Positions 18,201-27,137 of a stretch of DNA of 64,000 bases are shown here, piece by piece. Source of the stretch: a virus. Positions within the stretch are counted from its first letter, which is position 1. Every line of letters begins with the position of its first letter. The stretch lies in the IMG/VR virus record IMGVR_UViG_3300037807_000878, positions 62,001-126,000 of that record; one strand, written 5' to 3'. The position numbers and the translations under genes were made by a program. The notes under the pieces were generated by a model. It was not told the DNA's origin. It saw nothing but the letters and a program-made list of their open reading frames with translations, and searched no databases.

Positions 18201-19425
18201 ATTTATTCGTGTCATCATACCATGACTGTAAAGATACAGCCTGATCCCCTGGGAACTGGGAACCAGCTTTATTTCTACCCGTACTCTCTGGGTCAGTAAG
18301 ATACATAAAATTTCCTATAGGATCCAGGAGAATCTCACCACCAGCGAAGGCTGTATATGCTCTGGGGGAAGGGCCTAGCTCTGGCACCTGCAAGTAAGGA
18401 AACCTGATACTCTGTAAAGTAGAAAAACAATCCTTGTTGTTGCCATCTACATTAATCTCACTCTTTAGCGACATATCTAGAGCGTCATCGTTTATTTCAA
18501 CTGTTACTTCAACCGTAAAGAGGCCTCCAGGTGGTTTAGTGTCGTATGCATTAACCGCATCAGCTATAGAAGCGTATGTAAAATCCGTCCATTTTAAAAT
18601 AAGCTTATCGTTTTGACTATCATCTATAGAAACGTAATCTTGTCCGTCTGTAAATTTTAAAGGAGCTGCTGCTTCTGTAAGAATACCTGTATGATCCTCA
18701 TAAGTTGAATAAGGGATAGCTATCTTAGTAGCCATAGCAGTTAAAGCTAGATTTAACTTTAAGTCCATTTGCCATATGGGCGATGCTGACATGTCTATCT
18801 CATGTCCGGTCTCTTTATTTAGTATATAATCAAATTGGAGATAAGGACCTATTCCATGAGCTGCGGCTTGTTTTGAAAAAACCCACTTGAATTTAGAGTT
18901 ACTCAGTATGTAGATATGTGTACTTTTATCCACCCCTCCGCTATGTATAGTGCCTAATGATACGGCTGTATGGGTAGCACTTCTAGAAAAGCCTGCCTTA
19001 TTATTAAAATCCAAATATGATCCATATTCACTACCAACGCGACCTGTTGTAGCCACAATGTTTATTTGTCTACTATGCTGTTCTTGCATCTTATAGTAAC
19101 GATAGATTAAAGTATCAACCCATCCTGCACTTGCTCGCTCTTCTAACGAGGTGCTTGTAATGAATCTATCCTCTTCGTCTTTTTCAATAAAAGACTCAAC
19201 CTGTAAAAGTTCTATAAGGGCTCTGTATATTATTAAACCTGTACCAGCGTTCTCCTCGCTATTACCAGCAACAAGAGGATTTAAAATTATATAAGCTTTC
19301 TTAGCTTTCTTTATACAGACATCAATAGCATCGTCGCTTGGGTTTTTATCCTGTAAAAGGTCCTTCAATATAGCATCATTATCTATATACGTGTTTATTA
19401 AAGCTAGCCATGCTGTCTTATCCAT
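15253..19425 (-). CDS. Giant virion protein, paralogue 1 of a tandem pair
   Basis: 1,390 residues. It is homologous along its whole length to the next gene upstream (19473-23702): shared SPIWQMDLKL, LKFTDGQDYVS, YGFKH..LFEGDE, NQDTGRIVENT, GQGENEHHNM and IRIFKV at the end. A helical N-terminal ~80 residues may be a virion-attachment segment. Long beta-sandwich regions follow, and the final ~90 residues resemble the C-terminal beta domain of glycoside hydrolases. The size and position in the virion block suggest a tail fibre, spike or carbohydrate-acting receptor-binding protein. The catalytic residues cannot be identified by eye. Confidence 0.6.
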   Translation of the reverse strand: MDKTAWLALINTYIDNDAILKDLLQDKNPSDDAIDVCIKKAKKAYIILNPLVAGNSEENAGTGLIIYRALIELLQVESFIEKDEEDRFITSTSLEERASAGWVDTLIYRYYKMQEQHSRQINIVATTGRVGSEYGSYLDFNNKAGFSRSATHTAVSLGTIHSGGVDKSTHIYILSNSKFKWVFSKQAAAHGIGPYLQFDYILNKETGHEIDMSASPIWQMDLKLNLALTAMATKIAIPYSTYEDHTGILTEAAAPLKFTDGQDYVSIDDSQNDKLILKWTDFTYASIADAVNAYDTKPPGGLFTVEVTVEINDDALDMSLKSEINVDGNNKDCFSTLQSIRFPYLQVPELGPSPRAYTAFAGGEILLDPIGNFMYLTDPESTGRNKAGSQFPGDQAVSLQSWYDDTNKFGIMLYNLDPKHALKRIISTNVKDSPKWIMYERSFCNLDEEDFRTGRRRNLYTKSFDTAVNFYTDSTGATYGFKHKLQLFEGDEVESCLIYRTKIYNALSLVTPYSNPATPDASKEIPLSVWIIDDPTDNTEANEVLYASSDTLYTVLNNVINYYRGGSLELTDPIEVAPLTCAVSPWSVPTNESLPAVAFVGATGQIGYATEAENLANGIPNPLLDRVRKGLVQFLKDMHADTTLGHIHIVSNQDTGRIVENTVVSKDILGDSTHPDPYRPARWSNEYPLRTLDNLYVYASIYDKNGTLTKKGNSQSSVCPGSLWIDEYIREAKVIIDVFEGTMNYIKLTGASSALIDCFAPAIEGVFANVSKVVLGVLHNYCLKDALTSLQIKDTILTAGTEWFIGTTEGETAESLKEAVLNAGYFAFIDTATIDVPQVIIELEYGDIVKLTLPPLTISENYRGLLLSNQISETSYGLSSDYLKQAVYCEKNVTLTFDHPDDIPSPRGTMTINGIQSANTSISDINNQPDKWRPYKFSYKTVDGSTLIWQDTKALNAMQLANELNTLDVVSSTAIQASASGEKVLLQSNFIDNAEIVHGSKTRIDIECFEDRAYISELEALPEKRRPHPGTHTHPIGSSSFSGEAIKAAQTEIQLYGQAAALNGSFYSGTERNNMLTSIFGQGENEHHNMYPIVDAVHFIRSLETDRAHWINTLVVPYSSRCNILAHVQKGAPRSYGTFYARFLTALVKYTNEVGVANLPTELTDDAAMKRMTVTYMTYAQLFFLTFDAAPPTVYHCADTLNDAIKGRIYEGRLDGDPEYDAYPGSLGLHADAISFQAFIRLLAEYYKAYREELQTSFDIGGNPLKGFITTPYELIQWFAVRDNHYGFNLKSASAFGLSNILGSFRLNDNKEGLIIVGNYSFIDNPDVNININFKKHMQEDDITSAFTITEYDKEKVQVGLGEIQDWTEEYTKNISLDALSIRIFKVVKI

Positions 19426-19472
19426 AATAAACTAATTGTATTCTTTTATTATGTTTTAACAACTAACTACAC

Positions 19473-22400
19473 TTAAATTTTATGTACTTTAAAGATTCTT
19501 ATCTCAAAGGAGTCTACTGATATAGTCTTTATATAAGGAACTAGCCCTTGGATAATTTCACTTTCACCTATTTGATTTTTATCCTTATCATACTCCGTTA
19601 AACTAAAGGAGGCGTTTTCATCCGTAATGTGTAAATATCGCTTTAAATCTAGCTTTAAATTTACCTCTGGGTTATCATCGAAAGAATAATTCCCTACGAA
19701 GATCAAGCCTGCATTGTCAGTGAGAGTATTGGTGCCATCCTCTATCTTCCTAAAAGCGCCTATAACATTAGTAAGGCCTAATTCACTCAAAGATCTTAAG
19801 CGCTGGCTATAAGTATTGTCTTGTCCTTGAAACCAGTAGTTAAAATCGTTAGGGGAAGTGCAGAAATCTTTAGTAGGATTGCCGCTCATTGTGAAGCTTG
19901 TATGAAGTTCTTTTCTGTAGGCCTTGAAAATGTCTACTAGTGTTCTAAAAAAGGCCTGCAGCTGTTCTCCTTTAGCCTCTAGCGAAGGGCTTCCCGGATA
20001 GGAGTCAAAACGTGGGTCTCCCATAAGGCGTCCTTCATATGTTATCGTATTATCCCTTAATATATCATTATACTCATCCCAGCATAGAAAGACACTCGGA
20101 GGAGCTGCTTCGTAGATTAAAAAATATAGCTGCGCGTACGCCATGAACTGGAGAGACATCTTATCAATAGAGTCTTCGTTTTGCAGCTCAGGAGGCAGCT
20201 GACCTAATTCTGTCTCTAACCTCACTAAGGCTCCCCGAAACCATGTATCCATAGTTCCGAAAGCTCGGGGAGCTGATTTCTGTGTATGCGGTAAGACATT
20301 AGTTCTTGTTGAGTAAGGAATTACATACTGAGATAGCCAGTTCTCTCGCTTAGTACTTTCCGCTGCGCCTATTCTAAAATTATGTAGGAATAGTGCATTA
20401 GGGTGCATATTGTGATGTTCATTTTCTCCCTGCCCATATTGCCCCACCTTCATATTATTACGCTCAGTTCCGCAGTAAAAAGAGCCATTGCTAGCTATAC
20501 TTTTACCATAAGCTTGAAGTTCCCTCATAGCCGCTCCTGTTTTTTCTAGGAAATATGAACTAGATCCCGTAGGGTGTACATGATTTTCCGCTACAATATT
20601 TCCTTCGGGTAGTGCCTCTAACTCGCTTACATAAACATAGTCTGAAAAAGCGTTTAAAGATATGCGCGTTTTTGAGCCCCTCTCGATAGAGCCATCAGGA
20701 GCAAGAAAATTAGATTGTAGCTTTACTGAAGTAGTATCGATTGCGGAAGCAATAATTGCTGTACTGGATACAGCATCTACTGTATTTATGGCACTAACAA
20801 AAGAACTGGCATTTATTGTCTTGTCCGTATGCCATGTTATGGTCTCGTCTAAAGGTTCTAAATCGGCATAGCCGAAAGAAAACTCTCTCCATTTATCTGG
20901 TTGAGCATTTATCTGTGTAAGTAGAGGGCTTTCTACTCCATGAATGGTAAGCCTACCAAGTGGCGGCGCTTCATACATAGGGTGGTCGAAAGTTAAGACT
21001 ACCCCATTCTCGCAATAAATATTCTGTGAAGGGTATTTACTATTATATAAAGCCTTTAAAGGCGTGTGACTAAGATTCAGGGCGCGTAAAGTTCTATCTG
21101 CTGTAAATGCAGGTAAGGTTAATTTTACTTTGTCATACAAATCTAATTCAATAATAATCTGGCCTATGGCGGGGACATCTTCAGTGTAGGCATAGAAACC
21201 TGCTTCTATTATAGCCTCTTTAATGTTTTCCGCTGTAGCTCGTTCAGTAGCCCCTGCAGCCCAGGCTACACCTGCTTTTAATTCTATATCATTTATCCAT
21301 AAAGATGTTTGCTTCTTTACTATAGACGCGTTATTTAAAACACCTACACATACTTTCGGTGTACCTATCTCTGTATCTTTTAATAAAGGAGCAATACACC
21401 TTACTGGGTGAGAAGAAGAACCTGTGAATTTAATATAATTTACAGTCCCTTCAAAAGCATCAATAATCACTTTAGCTTCTCTAATATACATATCAGCTAA
21501 CCAAGCAGATCCTGCACATCCTCTGCTTTGATTGTCTTTTTTATGAGTGACAAGTCCGCTATAATCATAAATAGAATGATTAACGTTAATCCTGCTTAAA
21601 TTACGTCTAGGGTACTCGTTAGCGGCGTCAGAAAAATGAAAGGGGACAGGCGAGTTGCCTGCGCCGCCCCAGTTAGTTGAGCTATATATAGTATTCTCTA
21701 CAATACGTCCCGTATCCTGGTTGCCTGCCACCGCAATCTCTCCTAACGAGGCGTCATCGTGAAGACCCTGTAGAAAAGGTACTATGCCTTTACGCATTCT
21801 GTCTACCATAGGTCTCTCGTAGCCCTCAGCTATATTCTCTGCCTCTGTAAGGTACCCAACTTGGTTACTGGCGCCAAAAAAAGCTCCGCATGGATAGGTC
21901 TCGGCGGTCGGCGTCATCCAGCCGTTTGTTGTTAAAGATAAAACATTTATCTCTATAGGATCATGCAGCTCTAAAGACTCAGCTCTAAAATAGTTAACTG
22001 AGCCGGAAACAACATCGTACATATCACAGCCTGTTCCGTACGTCAGGGTACTGTTTTCAGCTTTATTATCAATTGCATTATCTATTAACCATAAAGAAAG
22101 AGGAGACTCTTTATGGTCCTCTGGAATATCTTGATTATCATATACTGTAGGAATATTAAAGGTTTCAATATAGTCTTTTCTAAATATATAAGCCGCTTCC
22201 GTTTCATCGCCTTCAAATAATACACATTTATGCTTAAAGCCGTAAGGATTTCCATTTATATCAGTGAAAAAATTAGTAGCTGTGTTCCATGATCTAGTGT
22301 ACGCGCCTCTTCTTCTGTGGACAGGTCTAAAATCATCCCCTTCCAATTGACACCATAATCTATTATAAGTAAACCAATTATCGTTTGCCTTAACAGATGT

Positions 22401-23702
22401 ATTTATAATATTTCTAACAGAATCGTACGGATCTAGGTCATAACCAAGCACTCCGTACTTATTATCCTCGTCAAACCAAGCCTGCATTGTCGTTGCTGTA
22501 TCTCCTGGATATAAACCAGAGCCTCCAGCAGTTCTATCACTCATATCCGTATCTCCTACGAAAATATTAGCTCTTACAGGCTCTATTACAAGCTCTCCTC
22601 CAGTAGTGGTAGTATAGGCATGCGACTTTCCACTAAAGTTAGGCATACTTAGGTAAGGGAATCTAATACTTTGTAATGCTGTAGGACACGACAAACCCGC
22701 TTCGTCCACTGTGATATCCGTGCGTACTGACATCTCCAATACGCCTTTTTCTAATTCTACCAAAACCTCAACCGTAAATAAACCACCTTTAGCGCCTTCG
22801 TATATCTTAGGTTGTTTTATAGAATCATATGTAAACTTGGTCCATTTTAAAACAAGCTTGCCTGGTTCACTACTATCTACAGAAACGTAATCTTGTCCGT
22901 CGGTGAATTTTAGAGGCTCTGGTGCATATACTAATTCACCATTACCGCTAGCGTGCAAAGAAAAAGGTATGGCGTACGTCGTAGGATTTTCATTATCAGT
23001 TAAATCCAACTTTAAGTCCATTTGCCATATGGGCGATGCTGACATGTCTACTTTATGACCAGTCTCTTTATTTAAAACATGATCAAACTGTAAATAAGGT
23101 CCTACACCGTCTACTCCTAGCTGTTTTGAGAAAGACCACTCATACGTATCATTAGCTAGTAGATAGGTTTCTACGCCCTCCTCTGGGGCTGGTTCAGTAC
23201 CTCCGCTGCTTCCTGGTTTATCGCCTGGCCAAGGTGCTACACCCACGCCTGTGGTTAGATCACCATAATTAAAGGCGTTCCCATATTCGCTTCCTACCGA
23301 ACCGTAAGCTCTGTTCATATTTAGAGCCTGCTTATGTTGGAGTTTTAATTGATTATACCTATTTAATAATAGACTAATCCAATTACTATATTCACCAGCT
23401 TTATCACTTACGTTTACCTGAACTCCGCCAGCATTATAATTTAACCTATTCCTAGAATTAAGGATACCCGCTGACATTAGCATTTCAATCATTGTGCCAT
23501 AGATTAACAAACCTACTGCGGGATGATTTTCTATAGTAAAGCCAGTGATAACAGGAGGAGTCATATTATACTCCATCTCTGCCATTCTTATACAGCTTTC
23601 TATCGAAGCATCTGTTAATTCATGTCCCGACAATAAGGCGTTCGCTTCAGGAGTATCCTGCATATGACGACGCATGAATTGAACAAATTCGCTTCGTTTC
23701 AT
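19473..23702 (-). CDS. Giant virion protein, paralogue 2 of a tandem pair
   Basis: 1,409 residues, full-length paralogue of 15253-19425. The same N-terminal helical module is followed by a Gly/Pro/Glu linker (about 155-180) absent from its partner. The same central blocks and C-terminal beta domain (VGNYSFDDNPEVNLKLDL, then ending IRIFKVHKI) follow. Conserved His/Asn/Glu-rich segments (GENEHHNMHP) and an aromatic-rich C-terminal half hint at glycan binding or cleavage. The start overlaps the stop of the SAP-domain gene (TAATG). Likely a receptor-binding or fibre protein; divergence between the copies may widen host range. Confidence 0.6.
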   Translation of the reverse strand: MKRSEFVQFMRRHMQDTPEANALLSGHELTDASIESCIRMAEMEYNMTPPVITGFTIENHPAVGLLIYGTMIEMLMSAGILNSRNRLNYNAGGVQVNVSDKAGEYSNWISLLLNRYNQLKLQHKQALNMNRAYGSVGSEYGNAFNYGDLTTGVGVAPWPGDKPGSSGGTEPAPEEGVETYLLANDTYEWSFSKQLGVDGVGPYLQFDHVLNKETGHKVDMSASPIWQMDLKLDLTDNENPTTYAIPFSLHASGNGELVYAPEPLKFTDGQDYVSVDSSEPGKLVLKWTKFTYDSIKQPKIYEGAKGGLFTVEVLVELEKGVLEMSVRTDITVDEAGLSCPTALQSIRFPYLSMPNFSGKSHAYTTTTGGELVIEPVRANIFVGDTDMSDRTAGGSGLYPGDTATTMQAWFDEDNKYGVLGYDLDPYDSVRNIINTSVKANDNWFTYNRLWCQLEGDDFRPVHRRRGAYTRSWNTATNFFTDINGNPYGFKHKCVLFEGDETEAAYIFRKDYIETFNIPTVYDNQDIPEDHKESPLSLWLIDNAIDNKAENSTLTYGTGCDMYDVVSGSVNYFRAESLELHDPIEINVLSLTTNGWMTPTAETYPCGAFFGASNQVGYLTEAENIAEGYERPMVDRMRKGIVPFLQGLHDDASLGEIAVAGNQDTGRIVENTIYSSTNWGGAGNSPVPFHFSDAANEYPRRNLSRINVNHSIYDYSGLVTHKKDNQSRGCAGSAWLADMYIREAKVIIDAFEGTVNYIKFTGSSSHPVRCIAPLLKDTEIGTPKVCVGVLNNASIVKKQTSLWINDIELKAGVAWAAGATERATAENIKEAIIEAGFYAYTEDVPAIGQIIIELDLYDKVKLTLPAFTADRTLRALNLSHTPLKALYNSKYPSQNIYCENGVVLTFDHPMYEAPPLGRLTIHGVESPLLTQINAQPDKWREFSFGYADLEPLDETITWHTDKTINASSFVSAINTVDAVSSTAIIASAIDTTSVKLQSNFLAPDGSIERGSKTRISLNAFSDYVYVSELEALPEGNIVAENHVHPTGSSSYFLEKTGAAMRELQAYGKSIASNGSFYCGTERNNMKVGQYGQGENEHHNMHPNALFLHNFRIGAAESTKRENWLSQYVIPYSTRTNVLPHTQKSAPRAFGTMDTWFRGALVRLETELGQLPPELQNEDSIDKMSLQFMAYAQLYFLIYEAAPPSVFLCWDEYNDILRDNTITYEGRLMGDPRFDSYPGSPSLEAKGEQLQAFFRTLVDIFKAYRKELHTSFTMSGNPTKDFCTSPNDFNYWFQGQDNTYSQRLRSLSELGLTNVIGAFRKIEDGTNTLTDNAGLIFVGNYSFDDNPEVNLKLDLKRYLHITDENASFSLTEYDKDKNQIGESEIIQGLVPYIKTISVDSFEIRIFKVHKI

Positions 23703-24136
23703 TATTCTTCGTAATTCTTAATTGCTTCGATTAAACCTTTCTTGCCTTTACCTGCTACGCCTAGTTCAGTGGCTATCTCTTTTAATTCTTTATAGCTTTT
23801 CTCTCCTAAGTCATTCCCTTCGTCCGAAACAGACTCTTCTAGTGCCGGTTCAATCTCAATAGCTTCTTCTACTGGAGGCGCCTCTATTACTTCTCTCTCT
23901 ACTACAGGTTCTTCTATGATAGGTACTTCCACGACCTCCTCTTTAATAGCTTTACTATCAACTGCTATTAGTTTTGCACCTTCTGCACCTAAGATCTTAA
24001 TAAGACCTCTATCTTGGTACATTTTACAGCGACGAAGCTGAGCTGAATTAATAGTTAATTCTGCTCCTGAACGAAGCCAAACTTTTCTAGATAAGTTTAA
24101 TAAAATCTTGGTTTTAGTTATGTTTTTAATTCTCAT
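23702..24136 (-). CDS. Head-completion-type protein with C-terminal SAP/HeH domain
   Basis: 144 residues from the ATG at 24136, chosen because AGGA lies 11 bases upstream; a longer frame starts at 24181. Residues about 1-55 form a compact domain (VWLRSGAELTI). A Glu/Val/Pro-rich linker (about 58-105) follows, and the last ~30 residues (SYKELKEIATELGVAGKGKK) match the helix-extended-helix SAP/Rho-N fold, which binds nucleic acid. Located directly after the capsid gene, it may act at the head-tail joint or bind packaged DNA. Function is inferred. Confidence 0.65.
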   Translation of the reverse strand: MRIKNITKTKILLNLSRKVWLRSGAELTINSAQLRRCKMYQDRGLIKILGAEGAKLIAVDSKAIKEEVVEVPIIEEPVVEREVIEAPPVEEAIEIEPALEESVSDEGNDLGEKSYKELKEIATELGVAGKGKKGLIEAIKNYEE

Positions 24137-24215
24137 GATGTAGCATCCTATATAAAATGAATGTAGGGGAAATTTTAACAATTTCCCCTACATTCGTCAA
24201 AGGGTACTGCCTAAC

Positions 24216-25223
24216 CTAGGCAATATCTCCTTCTAGTACCTCATTTGCTGCAGCAATTACAGCAGCTGCATTATCGGCTAAGGAGAAACCTCCTTTTGCA
24301 TATGCGCCATCCCAGAAGATGCCACCCATGCCTTTAATGTTACCAATACCAATACCGATATTTTCCCATGTTTTCCAAGAGACAACGTTTGCACGCTTGT
24401 CAATCCAGAACTTGGTATTACCAAGGACATAGAAATTACCAAGGAACTCAGGAGCAGCGAAAACCAAAATAGCACCGTAAGGAACTAAGTCTTCTTTAAT
24501 AGTAACAATAAGCTTTTTGCCTAAAACGTTACCATAAATAAAGCCATCTTTGAAAGTTTCAGAGCGAAGATCTGTACCTACTTGTTCTGCTGGGAGACCC
24601 AAGAGATCTAGGTAAGTAGACTTCGACATCAACAAACAATCAGAAACAAGCTGGTTGCCTTCTTCCAATGTACGCATTGCGCGTGTCAAATAACGAGCAG
24701 ATTGTAGCGGAAGTGTAGAGTCAGCATTTGCGGCATCGACCACACCCAACCACTGATCGCTCTCCAAAAGAGCAGCGTTTACATACTTGAGGAATGTTTC
24801 GTCCTCAACAGTTTGAATATCCTTGACCGAGTTACGCTCAACGATTTCGACGACGGGCATCTCGTATGCGAGAAGCTCCTCTTCTGTCTTACTATACTCA
24901 GGAGTAGAGATAAGAAAGAAAGGAATCTCGTAACGACCGCCTTCGACGAAGGTCATTGGAGTTTCACCACGGAAGTCGATAGAAACTGCAGTCGAGTTAG
25001 GCTCGATATCTACAATTTTTACCAAACTATCGTTTTTAACGTTTCTTTGAAGATCGTGCTTGGTGCAACGCTCTGCAGGTAGAATCTTACGCGTAAAAGA
25101 CTCCTCACGGAGTTTCATACGAATGTAAGATGCGCCTGCGCTGCGGAGAGCCTCTGCGCCTTCATCAGAATCGAGCATTTCAGAGAATGCAGAATTAAGT
25201 ACTTCTTGACTAATTTTTTCCAT
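24216..25223 (-). CDS. Major capsid protein (HK97-fold candidate)
   Basis: 335 residues. An N-terminal helical arm (about 1-45) is followed by mixed alpha/beta sequence with the features of a phage capsid subunit: RKILPAER, ISTPEYSKTEEELLAYEMPVVE (extended E-loop region, about 106-127), a spine-helix-like segment about 142-205, then FIYGNVLGKKLIVTI and FLGNFYVLGNTKFW toward the end. It is preceded by a strong GGAG ribosome site and followed by the decoration protein gene order typical of head operons. The genes around it (decoration, scaffold-like, protease candidate) support the call. Confidence 0.75.
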   Translation of the reverse strand: MEKISQEVLNSAFSEMLDSDEGAEALRSAGASYIRMKLREESFTRKILPAERCTKHDLQRNVKNDSLVKIVDIEPNSTAVSIDFRGETPMTFVEGGRYEIPFFLISTPEYSKTEEELLAYEMPVVEIVERNSVKDIQTVEDETFLKYVNAALLESDQWLGVVDAANADSTLPLQSARYLTRAMRTLEEGNQLVSDCLLMSKSTYLDLLGLPAEQVGTDLRSETFKDGFIYGNVLGKKLIVTIKEDLVPYGAILVFAAPEFLGNFYVLGNTKFWIDKRANVVSWKTWENIGIGIGNIKGMGGIFWDGAYAKGGFSLADNAAAVIAAANEVLEGDIA

Positions 25224-25241
25224 TTTTTATATTCTCCTAAA

Positions 25242-25748
25242 TTAACGGGTCCACTTAATGCGGGTAAAGGTTTTGCCGCCTCGCGACATGCCTGTTTGTT
25301 CACAAACACCAACAGCGTATGCGCCGGTGGCATCGTCAGTGAACTGATTGACAGATGCGGACCAATAGAGAGCTTGACCCGCTACTGCGGCCTCAACTAA
25401 AGATGCGTCAACATCGAATAAAAAGTATCCACCATCAATCATTGTGATAGTGTCGATAGCACCAGAATCGTGCTGATCATAGCCAGTCCAGACTACGCCA
25501 AGGGAGAGGTTTGCATCCGTCTCGCCTGCTGCAACTGCTGCGGCTTTGCCATCAGTATCTACTTTAACAACATGACCTTCCATAGGAAGATTAGAATTGT
25601 CAAAGGTAATACTAACACCATCACTACCGAGAGCAGTCGTGCCGCCCCATTCGATAGCTCTACGCCACACCAGTCCCAACGGAGAAAGAAGCTCAACAAC
25701 ACCATTGCCAGTCTGCTGGGAACCAAAATTGCCAGAAATTTTTGCCAT
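25242..25748 (-). CDS. Head decoration/stabilisation protein candidate
   Basis: 168 residues, beta-rich, with many Gly, Ala and Asp. The pattern EGHVVKVDTDGKAAAVAAGETDANLSLGVVWTGYD (about 57-91, in short pieces), then an Ala-rich strand VEAAVAGQALYWS and a final GVCEQTG, resembles lambda gpD-like and related capsid-decorating proteins. It lies 18 bases upstream of the capsid gene in transcription order with its own AGGAAAAAATAAC ribosome site. No enzymatic motif is seen. Confidence 0.6.
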   Translation of the reverse strand: MAKISGNFGSQQTGNGVVELLSPLGLVWRRAIEWGGTTALGSDGVSITFDNSNLPMEGHVVKVDTDGKAAAVAAGETDANLSLGVVWTGYDQHDSGAIDTITMIDGGYFLFDVDASLVEAAVAGQALYWSASVNQFTDDATGAYAVGVCEQTGMSRGGKTFTRIKWTR

Positions 25749-25774
25749 GTTATTTTTTCCTAATTGTTAGAAAT

Positions 25775-26164
25775 TTAATGTGTTTTATTTTGGACATAGT
25801 TAAAGATAGCCCTTTCGAGAGGGTTGCCTTGACTAGAGTTATCTTCAGAGGCACTGTCCAAATGACCTAAAGTATTTAAAGTTGGCGCAAGACTCATTGC
25901 TTCTTTGTAAACATCTGGAGAATGTCCCGATGATACAAGTTCTTCCAATTTATCCTGCTTAGACGTTATATCAACAATGCCGCTTTCAATCATCTCATCG
26001 ACGATCTCAGCAAACTTTAATATGTTGATACTTTCAGCTAATTTATTCATTAGTTGTCCTTTTTCATTACGAAGACCATTGCGCTCTTGAGTGAGCGTAC
26101 GAATTACATCTTCCGCTTCCTTAAGAAGCGAAAAAGCTTGATCTAGTTCTACGTAATTACTCAT
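25775..26164 (-). CDS. Coiled-coil head-region protein
   Basis: 129 residues from the ATG at 26164; a GTG four codons upstream (26176) is an alternative. The first ~50 residues form a clear coiled coil (AEDVIRTLTQERNGLRNEKG, about 16-35). The rest is helical, then Ser/Asn-rich. It overlaps the preceding gene by eight bases. Consistent with a scaffold or scaffold-associated protein; not recognised further. Confidence 0.6.
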   Translation of the reverse strand: MSNYVELDQAFSLLKEAEDVIRTLTQERNGLRNEKGQLMNKLAESINILKFAEIVDEMIESGIVDITSKQDKLEELVSSGHSPDVYKEAMSLAPTLNTLGHLDSASEDNSSQGNPLERAIFNYVQNKTH

Positions 26165-26516
26165 TTGTTTGCTCACTCAGTGCAAGAGCTGTTTGATAAG
26201 CTGCCTGCGCCATTTCAGCTAAATTAAGTGCTAGGTCGGCATCTTCATAACGACCGGAGGCACTTTTTATTAGCGTATGTGGGATATCTGAGTGTTCTGA
26301 AACTTGTTCAGCTAATGTAAAAGATGTACGCGCCAATTGCTGACCTAACGAGTAGGCTCCATTCACTTCTTCAGCGAACTTTTCAGACTCCATGACCAAA
26401 CCTACTAAAGTAGGCTCAACGCCTTCCTCAGCACACTTATCAATATAAGTATCTAGTGTTTGGACTTCATCATCAGTCAAGTCACTTAAAAGCGAAGCAG
26501 AATTTTGGCTATCCAT
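26157..26516 (-). CDS. Helical acidic head-region protein
   Basis: 119 residues, helical, acidic, Leu/Ala-rich. No recognised domain. It lies between two scaffold-like genes within the capsid operon, so a role in head assembly is likely but unproven. Confidence 0.6.
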   Translation of the reverse strand: MDSQNSASLLSDLTDDEVQTLDTYIDKCAEEGVEPTLVGLVMESEKFAEEVNGAYSLGQQLARTSFTLAEQVSEHSDIPHTLIKSASGRYEDADLALNLAEMAQAAYQTALALSEQTNE

Positions 26517-26520
26517 CTCA

Positions 26521-27111
26521 CTATACCTCGTCTTCGGTCATCTGGTCGCGCAGGCCATCAACAAAGCCTAGAGCCATAATGCGGCCATATTGAATGGCCT
26601 CACTAGCGACTTTCATAACTTCATCACGATCTTCTTCGGACGCTTCCTTAGATAGGGTTTCGTGTATTCCTGCAAGTAAAGAAACGAGGTGGTCCTCTTC
26701 TCCGTACTCTGCTCCCTTCGCCATATTAACAGCGTTGGTAGGAGCGGCGGCAGCAGTATCGATAGCGGTTTCGGCCTCAGCTTGCGCTTGAAGCTGTTGT
26801 CCCGCTAGTCTCTCGAGCTTACGCTCTAACTGTACCCTAGCATCCAATTGTGTATCACCCATTTGAGTATTTATGTCAGCGTTCTCATCAGCAATAGCGG
26901 CAGCGTGCTCTTGAACGGCAGCTTGTCCGGCAGATTGACCTGCCATGGTAGCTTCTAGTTCATTAGCAGCAACAGCTGGGCCCCCAGGGGCTTCGGCTGT
27001 TGCGGCAGCTTGCGTAATAAGGGCTGACTCTTCAGGGGTGGTTGCTTCTTTCATAGACTCCTTGACAGCGTTTAGCTGATCAAGAAAAGCATTCATGTCA
27101 AAATTACCCAT
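26521..27111 (-). CDS. Ala/Gln-rich scaffold-like protein
   Basis: 196 residues, rich in Ala, Glu and Gln, with long predicted helices and a coiled coil (QLERKLERLAGQQLQAQAEA, about 94-113). Low complexity, no Cys, and an acidic C-terminus ending TEDEV. This is the usual look of a phage scaffolding core, and it sits between the protease candidate and the capsid gene. An AAGGAAAAAAATAAA ribosome site precedes it. The peptide SKEAS recurs in neighbouring virion proteins. Confidence 0.6.
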   Translation of the reverse strand: MGNFDMNAFLDQLNAVKESMKEATTPEESALITQAAATAEAPGGPAVAANELEATMAGQSAGQAAVQEHAAAIADENADINTQMGDTQLDARVQLERKLERLAGQQLQAQAEAETAIDTAAAAPTNAVNMAKGAEYGEEDHLVSLLAGIHETLSKEASEEDRDEVMKVASEAIQYGRIMALGFVDGLRDQMTEDEV

Positions 27112-27137
27112 TTTATTTTTTTCCTTTGTTAAAAGTT

